DNA of 64,000 nt from Mytilisepta virgata (lineage: Eukaryota; Mollusca; Bivalvia; Mytilida; Mytilidae). Location: positions 92,914,513 through 92,978,512 of the forward strand of contig CM051521.1 of NCBI GenBank assembly GCA_028015205.1, read 5' to 3'. Position 1 is the first letter of the stretch, and every line of letters starts with the position of its first letter. The translations under genes were made by a program, and so were the position numbers. The notes beneath the pieces are model-generated. The model worked only from the letters and a program-made list of their open reading frames with translations, was not told the DNA's origin and did no database searches. Shown here piece after piece: positions 59,801 to 64,000 of this stretch.

Positions 59801-61583
59801 CGTAGCGGGAGGAAATAGTCAATGTGTCGAGGGAACAAATAAAATGGTTATATCCCGAAATGACAGTTGAATAACTGTTTTATTATACCGAAACACTTTA
59901 CCGGTCAATAATTTCCAGTACTAATCACCTGATACTATTTACCGGTGATTATTTTTGGAAACTAATCACCGGTAAAAAAAATAGTAAAATTAATGTCTTG
60001 ATAGAAAAAAAAATATACTGAGGTATAATAATTAACAATTAACAAATAGTTCATGACACTGAGGGTCATATGGCAGTATATGGACCGGTTGGTCGCCCGA
60101 CAAAAATTATATGGACCGAAGCGAAGGGTCATATGGCAGTATATAGATAACATAGATAAATAGAGTAGTAAATATTGTGTCATATATTTATATGAATGTG
60201 ATTGTAGATACACACTGGTACTACATCAAATTATCGGTCATGGGAGGTCTTAGTTTAGTTATTGTAATACTTGTATATATAGGAGCGTAAGTATACACTA
60301 TAAAACATATGATTAGCGTAATAGATCTGTATGTTACTTACGGATCGAGGGATTATACCTACTCCAATATGTTATGTATTAATCTGTTTATCATATACTG
60401 CCTACATGTATATATCAGTACAAGAAAACTGTTACATATGTGCAACGACCTATATTTGCACAAGCCAGGCTAATAACTCATTCAAGGGCTATTCGAATGT
60501 ATTCGATCAGACCGGATACATTCGAATAACACTTGAATAATGGGTTACGAATGTATCGGGTCAGACTCATATTCCAACATTTACATGTACAATGTGTATG
60601 ATAAACTCTTTAACATCTAATAATGTTGTTACAACCCGTTAGTCCATTTTAAGGCTGATATACAATGTAGTGTTTAACTATCGGAGAAAGTAGTAAACTG
60701 TTGCATCAGAACTTATTTTCTAAATTGTTAATTAATCCACGGTGCTCAATGACAAACAGGGGTTCAAAATAGCACTAGAAATTAATGAAATCAGGTTTAC
60801 ATGTACCTTACAAATCTTGCTAATACTTGTTTGCTTTGACAATAAACTTTGTACTATATTAATGATGCAAATTTCTGTGCGCATTTCATTAAATATCGGC
60901 AAAAGAATACCGAAGTGACAAAATAGTGGTAAAAGTCCGTAAATTCGAAACTCAAGGGAAGGATACTAGACTTGCTACATGTCCCTTCCTTATTATTTTT
61001 TTTTCAATTTTGCCCCTTTAACAATTTTACTGCTATAACTAGGAGATTAACATTATACTGTTATCTGCAAAGGAAGGGCAATCAGTATACTGGCAGTTAT
61101 CAGTAAACATATAAATTAGTAAGAAAGAAATAAAAGAAAGGGAATTGTAGCAAGTCTACATGGATACCTGTATAATTACAAGAATAAAAAAAAAACATAC
61201 AATAAACTAAACAAAAATAAAACAAGATAGCACAGAAACTAAAGCACAAACATAGTTCCATTGTTTTTATTGTTATATTAATCACTTATAACGCCAAACA
61301 TGAATTACATTTTCTTAGGATATGTTTCCTGGTAAGAAAACTGCGGAACGCATCATTTACAAACTTGACAATTAATCGAGACCAACACTCGTACTCCGGG
61401 TTTCCCCAATTTTCAACTGAAAATAACGGTTATGTAGAAGTGATTGACCTTCCCGAACTATCAACGGAACAATGTGCTACCGCAAGAGAGACGCCCCAAA
61501 CCGACACCTATGGATATATTATCCCTGCCAAGGTAAATGATAGAATTCGGGATAACAGCCAAATCAATGATATAGAAGATTGA
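44824..61583 (+). CDS. Gene B: type I membrane protein with WSC domain (8 exons)
   Basis: Join 44824-44896, 54261-54412, 56792-56948, 57718-57888, 58443-58541, 59096-59185, 60208-60286, 61319-61583: 1086 nt, 361 residues plus TGA, all phases agreeing. Order: signal peptide (about 1-24); WSC domain (25-121) with cysteines 26, 59, 63, 79, 81, 96, 100 and 111; stalk (122-255) with C149, C165, C175 and sequons NNT 84, NYT 140 and NKT 245; transmembrane helix (256-279); stop-transfer RKLR; cytosolic tail (280-361) with YVEV at 312 and YGYI at 338. WSC domains are extracellular, carbohydrate-associated modules found in yeast stress sensors, polycystin-1 and Kremen. A surface receptor or adhesion role is inferred. 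Exon 1 is the least certain part; an in-frame alternative links exon 2 to gene A. Confidence 0.72.
45121..45470 (+). repeat. Interspersed repeat (TCAAGGCCTAAAA), copy 2
   Basis: Relative of 27860-28130: TACCATTTTGATGGATAAGA, TCAAGGCCTAAAATGTTGAAA and TGAATTTAAAGTATCGAAAT. It extends further, through ATTGAGCTAGAGACTCG and CTCAGTGATAATAAC, which match 22861-22960. Confidence 0.6.
47270..47373 (+). repeat. Retroelement-associated 108-bp repeat, copy 2
   Basis: Second copy of 43949-44056, directly abutting the reverse-transcriptase relic on its downstream (minus-strand) side. Confidence 0.75.
47374..48070 (-). pseudogene. Broken reverse transcriptase of a retroelement
   Basis: Two overlapping minus-strand frames, 48041-47688 and 47745-47389, together give an RT domain. 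The first has FSTLYTTIPHSQL, a Lys/Asp-rich insert and FLIDNIFVEFGG; the second has MGTNCAPVLADL, FNFTFRYIDDV (catalytic YIDD) and LIYPSELEIKDTTDT. The frames are shifted relative to each other near 47745, so no intact polymerase exists. No endonuclease domain was found in what remains. The family is probably Penelope-like or another non-LTR group. Confidence 0.82.
48116..48350 (+). repeat. Degenerate satellite monomers
   Basis: TAGGGGGTATGCCCCGCCCTC, an A-rich stretch, TTGAGTTCCCAATCCTATTA and CCTTGGAGAACG recall the 135-bp monomers at 4369-6360, as do blocks at 49720-50080, 50575-50770 and 51005-51215. Copies are far more diverged than in the intact arrays. Confidence 0.5.
48365..48725 (+). 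repeat. AGAACCATTTATGACAG minisatellite, locus 2
   Basis: Degenerate units built on TAGAACCATTTATGACAGTT and its inverted form (AACTGTCATAAACTGTC near 48370). Same family as 6780-7025. Confidence 0.75.
48726..49429. other. No feature seen within gene B intron
   Basis: AT-rich spacer between two minisatellite blocks; no gene or repeat signature recognised. Confidence 0.5.
49430..49640 (+). repeat. AGAACCATTTATGACAG minisatellite, locus 3
   Basis: CTAGAACCATTTATGACAGT and related units repeat through the block, ending with GAACGGGTCTAGGACAGT. Confidence 0.75.
49720..51215 (+). repeat. Scattered degenerate satellite monomers
   Basis: Three patches (49720-50080, 50575-50770, 51005-51215) repeat the pattern TTGGGGGTTCC/GGTATGCCC, AAAATAGATTTATCTTTGGA, ACTTTTGAAACC and TTGAGATTC/CC, with a period near 130 bp. 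Between them, 50300-50570 carries interspersed repeat related to 13290-13420 and 23100-23315. Confidence 0.5.
51415..51545. repeat. Hairpin element
   Basis: AGTCATTGTCGGAAAATATA at 51415 pairs with TATATTTACCGACAATGACT ending 51545. The loop contains GGCGAGCTTTAGCGAGCC. Confidence 0.82.
52415..52650. mobile_element. Palindromic MITE-like element, copy 1
   Basis: A 45-bp arm (52415-52459, CAGTTATTTAACAGT...ATTTGTCCC) pairs with 52501-52546 around a loop containing CCCGATGCGTAGCAAGAG. Homology with the second copy (59732-60033) continues past the hairpin through TTTTATTATACCGAAACACT and CATACTGAGGTATAAT, so the element is larger than the palindrome. Confidence 0.82.
54261..54412 (+). CDS. Gene B exon 2: WSC domain, first half
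   Basis: 152 nt, entering in phase 1 and leaving in phase 0, acceptor TTCCTTTTCTAAG, donor ATT|GTAAGT. It encodes GCGFWSIGKYDTLT, then NECARRC and VKYFTYI. The GC start, CxxxC and following aromatic strand match the first half of WSC domains. Confidence 0.85.
54889..54915 (+). repeat. Left terminal inverted repeat
   Basis: Exact reverse complement of 56385-56411. Expected transposase binding and cleavage end. Confidence 0.93.
55218..56225 (+). CDS. Tc1-like transposase, intact
   Basis: 335 residues, ATG to TGA, intronless. It cuts and pastes the element by DDE chemistry at TA targets. Residues 1-50 form a helix-turn-helix (NAVAVTYNVHRSTISRLWGR); GRPR at 56-59 is the linker seen between the two DNA-binding helix sets; a second helical set follows (about 65-120). 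The catalytic triad is D149 (WFSDES), D237 (QHDNARPH) and E272 (DLNPIEHLWDE), with 34 residues between D237 and E272, the DD34E spacing of Tc1. The GGGSVMMWAAIS glycine-rich box is at 184-195. Its GC-richer, Arg-rich coding contrasts with the AT-rich host DNA. Length is normal for the family and no break was seen. Confidence 0.96.
   Translation: MPRLDAATRNIAIGRLEAGESQNAVAVTYNVHRSTISRLWGRYLQLGTTTDRPRSGRPRVTTRAQDRYIRLFHLRNRTIAATETAVNVPGLRRISAQTVRNRLRSHGLRARRPYFGATLRRQHRRARVRWCTTVRAWNLQNWRRVWFSDESRFQLEKRDGRIRVYRRRNERFAQNCVVERDNFGGGSVMMWAAISYARNTQLIHIQGNLNAVRYRDEILRPHLLPVIDIRREIFQHDNARPHTARVTVYFLEQQNVNVIRWPSRSPDLNPIEHLWDEVDRRVRQRQPPPQNLQQLQQAHQFEWQRIPRVRTQRLIQSMPRRVGAVLQANGGHTRY
56385..56411 (-). 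repeat. Right terminal inverted repeat
   Basis: Perfect inverted copy of 54889-54915, followed by TA. Confidence 0.93.
56792..56948 (+). CDS. Gene B exon 3: WSC domain, second half
   Basis: 157 nt, phase 0 entry, leaving 1 nt, acceptor TATTTTTTCAG, donor TCAG|GTGGAG. It encodes MFCKCIANNTLDLNMSS, TDCIGICSN, YCGKASGLAIYAF and EPSNS: FCKC, CxxxC and YCG...LAIY complete the eight-cysteine WSC pattern. Unspliced, the frame would end at a TAA at 56993-56995 after 16 more codons, a possible truncated secreted form. Confidence 0.86.
56949..57717 (+). other. Gene B intron 3
   Basis: GT...AG intron with a short TA microsatellite near 57510. Nothing else recognised. Confidence 0.6.
57718..57888 (+). 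CDS. Gene B exon 4: extracellular stalk
   Basis: 171 nt, phase 1 to phase 1, acceptor TATTTCAG, donor CTGA|GTGAGT. It encodes KMFSNIPHIFYNYTNF, then LCMVEMKGQYHIEREEKCN and EVYCEATN, with three cysteines and one sequon. No known domain recognised. Confidence 0.7.
57889..58442 (+). other. Gene B intron 4
   Basis: GT...AG intron; no repeat or exon recognised. Confidence 0.55.
58443..58541 (+). CDS. Gene B exon 5: stalk segment
   Basis: 99 nt, phase 1 to phase 1, acceptor AATATTCCACAG, donor AATG|GTATAA (weak). It encodes FKAEFVQWLCLQKTKMTV then SRYFRTAKQIILEN, with one cysteine. Being symmetric it can be skipped without breaking the frame; this is the least certain of the internal exons. Confidence 0.55.
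58542..59095 (+). other. Gene B intron 5
   Basis: GT...AG intron; nothing recognised. Confidence 0.5.
59096..59185 (+). CDS. Gene B exon 6: juxtamembrane stalk
   Basis: 90 nt, phase 1 to phase 1, acceptor CTGTCACACAG, donor ACAG|GTGAGT. It encodes SVPVESSSRNVNENDCETFT then CSTLTFNKT: Ser/Asn-rich with two cysteines and a sequon, suited to an exposed stalk. Confidence 0.75.
59186..60207 (+). other. Gene B intron 6
   Basis: GT...AG intron that carries palindromic MITE copy 2 (59732-60033) and a decayed copy of the CTAGTGGCA repeat at about 59510-59640. Confidence 0.6.
59732..60033. mobile_element. Palindromic MITE-like element, copy 2
   Basis: Arms 59732-59776 and 59831-59877 pair around a loop with CCCGACGCGTAGCGGGAGG. 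Downstream homology to 52547-52650 (TTTTATTATACCGAAACACT; ATACTGAGGTATAAT) is interrupted here by an extra ACCGGTGATT stretch. Confidence 0.8.
60208..60286 (+). CDS. Gene B exon 7: transmembrane helix
   Basis: 79 nt, phase 1 entry, leaving 2 nt, acceptor GTGATTGTAG, donor GAGC|GTAAGT. It encodes DTHWYYIKLSVMGGLSLVIV then ILVYIG; with AICFLV from exon 8 this is a continuous 24-residue hydrophobic span. Confidence 0.86.
60287..61318 (+). other. Gene B intron 7
   Basis: GT...AG intron. A short inverted word pair (ATTCGAATGTAT / ATACATTCGAAT) lies near 60494-60527 and a GTCCGTAAATTC-family repeat at 60855-60970. Confidence 0.55.
60855..60970 (+). repeat. Interspersed repeat (GTCCGTAAATTC family), copy 2
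   Basis: TGCGCATTTCATTAAATATCGGCAAAAGAA and AAAAGTCCGTAAATTCGAAA match 63890-63975 closely. Confidence 0.65.
61319..61583 (+). CDS. Gene B exon 8: cytosolic tail and stop
   Basis: 265 nt, completing a split Ala codon, acceptor TTTCTTAG, ending in TGA at 61581-61583. After AICFLVRKLRN comes an 80-residue polar tail with ENNGYVEVIDLPE and TDTYGYIIPAK. Both are YxxPhi motifs (possible AP-2 sorting or SH2 docking). The two tyrosines are 26 residues apart, too far for a classical ITAM, and neither has the -2 hydrophobic residue of an ITIM. Confidence 0.85.
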
Positions 61584-62592
61584 GACACCGAACTTACTTG
61601 ATGCTTTTCTTTACTGTTTTTGTAAATAATTATTATATTCATGTAGTATAGATTGTAGAATCTGAAATGTACTTGAATGCATCGCTGTATATGTATGGTG
61701 TACAAAATGTATATTATAACTATCGATAGAAATAATATTAACATTTGGTTTAATCGTAATGTATATGCGGTCTGGATAATTATATAATTATGGACTAGAA
61801 TGAGACCTTTGTAGACAACAAAAAAGAATCTTCAATGCTCGAATGAAAATGTCAATTTTGTAAATATTGTTACAAAGACCTTCTTTGCAAACTACTTATT
61901 TTACACTAGTCCTGTCATTTAGATGGGTACAGGTGAAATTATCTTGTCAGTAGATCTTTAGAGTCTGTAAAAATCTGGAATACGTTTGGCAGTTACATGT
62001 ACCAACATAAACTAGTCCAATTTGTTTTTTACTTGTAAAAATAAATATGTTTATGAAATAAAAACAAAGGATATTAAAGAGTCAGTATATCAAAATTTGA
62101 TTTTGAAGTATTGTAATTCATCTCTCTTGGCTAAAGCTATGTACATGTAAATGTACATTTGGCTTTTTGCAGTGGGGTTTTCCTACCTCATCCGATCTCT
62201 TATCAATGTACAGAAAGTAATTTTTCATTTAAGCTATTTGCAGTTCCACAGAAATGATATAAATCGTCATGTAATACACATTCGATGATTCAAAGTTTTA
62301 TTAAACCACATACATGTATATGAAAACCGAAGGATATTTGGTACATGTATGCATTACTAAGAAGAAAATCTCATTAAATTAGAGACAAGAAAAGACTAAT
62401 TCTTGGGGTTGTTGTGGTGTCATGTTACCTTCACCGTTTAGCAAAAATACAAAAAGAAAAGAAAAAAAAGTACTAAACCCTCTACTGTCGAATTGCGAAT
62501 CGAGAAAATCGTTGACTCATTGTAACTCGCTAGTTTCAACTGCCGTCACAAAGTGCAGCATGGGTAGATTCGTACGAAATAAACACCCAAAA
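61584..62592 (+). other. Probable 3' untranslated region of gene B, then intergenic
   Basis: AT-rich, no open frame of interest. Candidate polyadenylation signals lie at 62040-62062. Confidence 0.45.
62040..62062 (+). terminator. Candidate polyadenylation signals for gene B
   Basis: AATAAA at 62040-62045 and again at 62057-62062, about 460-475 bases after the stop codon. Confidence 0.4.
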
Positions 62593-62980
62593 TCAATCTA
62601 ATTAAAAACCGATCTCTCATCGCTCCCGTTTTCTGATATGTCGCGTGGGAGATCTAACGAAACCCGCTTTGAGGTCACATGTGAGTGACCTCGTAGGTGT
62701 GTCCTGTTCGACCTATGAAATTGCGACTTAGGCGATCTTGTAAGTTGATCGTGTGGTAAAGGGATGTAACTCATTTTTATTAACGAAGAAATCGTCAGTC
62801 CCCAGAATTCATAAACTTTTTTGATTGGCTTATTGATAGGAAGTCAACTCATTTGCATATCATTATAAATTCATAAGTTCCAGTTCACTCACATGTGACC
62901 TCAAAGCGGATTTCGTTAGATCTCCCACGCGACATATCAGAAAACGGGAGCGATGAGAGATCGGTTTTTAATTAGATTGA
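62593..62980. mobile_element. MITE with 96-bp inverted repeats and 7-bp target duplication
   Basis: Arms 62593-62688 and 62885-62980 (TCAATCTAATTAAAAACCGA...) are inverted copies with a single difference (AACCCGC against AATCCGC). Both sides carry CCCAAAA (62586-62592 and 62981-62987), a 7-bp target-site duplication. The 196-bp centre has no open frame. The near-perfect arms suggest a young insertion of a non-autonomous DNA transposon; superfamily not assigned. Confidence 0.88.
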
Positions 62981-62987
62981 CCCAAAA

Positions 62988-63477
62988 TGTAAGTGTTCGT
63001 GGATTAGAGGTAATGCTTTTTCGTGGTATCCCGACCATGCAATAAGTGCAAAAAGTGACCCTTAAATTAAGGCTTGTTAATCAATGTCAGATCAAAGATC
63101 TTATGGCGAGAATAGTTTATTTATTCTCACTAATGAGACAGCCCAGTACCTATTTTTACCCATGTGAGATATCCTTGTCTTTCCCGTGGGTGAGATAAGA
63201 ATTTCACGCTTGTTTTCCCGCAAAATTTTCGCGGTTCCGACAATCGTGATTGTTTACCGTTTGAGCGATATTTAACAAATAGTTTGAGTTTTTATTAGTC
63301 TTACCTATTCCATATTGTCCATATCGTTTTATATTTAAAGGTTTCACTCCTCGGTGGTTTGAATTATTCAAAATACATCCAATACAGATCACACACAAAA
63401 ATACTTTCATGGGGAGATAACTCCGTTTGTTTACGTCGTCTGACACACTTGCTTGAGTAAATATTAGTGAGAAAAAG
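62988..63477. other. Intergenic, no gene seen
   Basis: It contains small inverted words (CTCACTAATGAGAC; TGAGATATCC / GGGTGAGATA near 63165-63195). No supported gene. Confidence 0.45.
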
Positions 63478-63638
63478 GATCAAAACACCGGTGTTAAAGT
63501 GCAAGACGGAAAAATCTCAGAACCCGCGTGAAAGATTTCCATTGGTCTCCAACTCGGCAGAGCCTCGTTGGAGACCAGAAATCTTTCCCTTGGGTGTTTG
63601 AGATTTTTCCGTCTTGCACTTTCACCGGTGTTAGATCC
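63478..63638. repeat. Hairpin element
   Basis: ACACCGGTGTTAAAGTGCAA and GACGGAAAAATCTCA on the left pair with TGAGATTTTTCCGTC and TTGCACTTTCACCGGTGT on the right. Inner arms GGTCTCCAAC and GTTGGAGACC flank a short loop (TCGGCAGAGCCTC). A GATCC/GGATC pair lies at the outer edge. Confidence 0.85.
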
Positions 63639-63879
63639 TTATATTCCTTTTTTGCATTAAAGACCTCTAAAATGTCATATTTTACCGTTCTGGACTTAAC
63701 GAAACGGAAATAGAGGTAGTGTAAGAACACCTGTGGTCGTTTCTTATCTTGATTATTGAGCTTTTGAAAATATGAAATTAAAGATTATGACTTTTTTTTG
63801 TAAATACTTCTTCAAGTTTTTACATCTGTATTTTAGCTACATGTAACGATATTCAGCCGAATTGGTAATGTTTAGCAAA

Positions 63880-64000
63880 TTTATGATGAAAATTTCGGTA
63901 CGCATTTTATCAAATATCGGCAAAGGAAAACAAAAGCGTCAACACATTTGAAAAAGTCCGTAAATTCGAAATACAAGGGAGAGACAAAGTCATGAGAATG
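63880..64000 (+). repeat. Interspersed repeat (GTCCGTAAATTC family), copy 3
   Basis: TTATCAAATATCGGCAAAGG and AAAAGTCCGTAAATTCGAAA match 60890-60955; it runs off the window end. Confidence 0.65.

Noticed and set aside
61319..61583. ITAM or ITIM in the gene B tail
   Set aside because: The two YxxPhi motifs are 26 residues apart (ITAM needs about 10-12) and lack the -2 hydrophobic residue of an ITIM.
38907..61583. Single 848-residue CAP-CAP-WSC-TM gene as the main model
   Set aside because: It is phase-consistent, but exon 10 (39720-39806) completes CAP2 with exact cysteine spacing and a stop, and exon 44824-44896 supplies a signal peptide for the WSC gene, so two genes explain more; kept as an isoform question.

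Overview
The window looks like nuclear DNA of a bivalve mollusc, most likely a mussel (Mytilus or a close relative). It is AT-rich and gene-poor. It is crowded with tRNA-derived SINE, Helitron-like, hairpin and minisatellite repeats, and ACATGTA-type words are very common. No bacterial operons, CRISPR arrays, rRNA genes or stand-alone tRNA genes were seen. Coding sequence occurs as short exons with GT/GC...AG borders, so each protein here was assembled by hand from splice sites, reading phase and domain alignment.

Two plus-strand genes are proposed. Gene A (8049-39806, 10 exons, 485 codons) encodes a secreted protein: signal peptide, CAP/SCP domain 1 with a CRISP-like cysteine hinge, a basic Arg-rich linker with a furin-type RVKR site, then CAP domain 2. 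All nine exon junctions agree in phase. One intron needs a GC donor, which is the weakest link. Gene B (44824-61583, 8 exons, 361 codons) encodes a type I membrane protein: signal peptide, WSC domain with all eight cysteines, a short extracellular stalk, one transmembrane helix and an 82-residue tail with YVEV and YGYI motifs. A partial open frame at 1-222 may be the last exon of an upstream gene.

Layout: 1-222 possible upstream exon; 1395-7025 repeats (interspersed repeat, SINE with target-site duplication, 2.4-kb Helitron-like element with two satellite arrays, minisatellite); 8049-39806 gene A, with an 18-kb first intron carrying a 32-bp satellite with higher-order copies; 39807-44823 intergenic with a second Helitron-like tandem element and a hairpin; 44824-61583 gene B, whose 9.4-kb first intron holds a broken reverse transcriptase and minisatellites and whose second intron holds an intact Tc1/mariner transposon (54889-56411); 61584-64000 the 3' flank with a clean MITE (96-bp inverted repeats, 7-bp target duplication) and another hairpin.

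How the two genes relate is inference. Both products reach the cell surface or the outside, and they lie head to tail 5 kb apart. A longer form of gene A exon 9 would splice in frame into gene B exon 2, so a CAP-CAP-WSC-TM readthrough product is formally possible. No function has been shown here for either protein.
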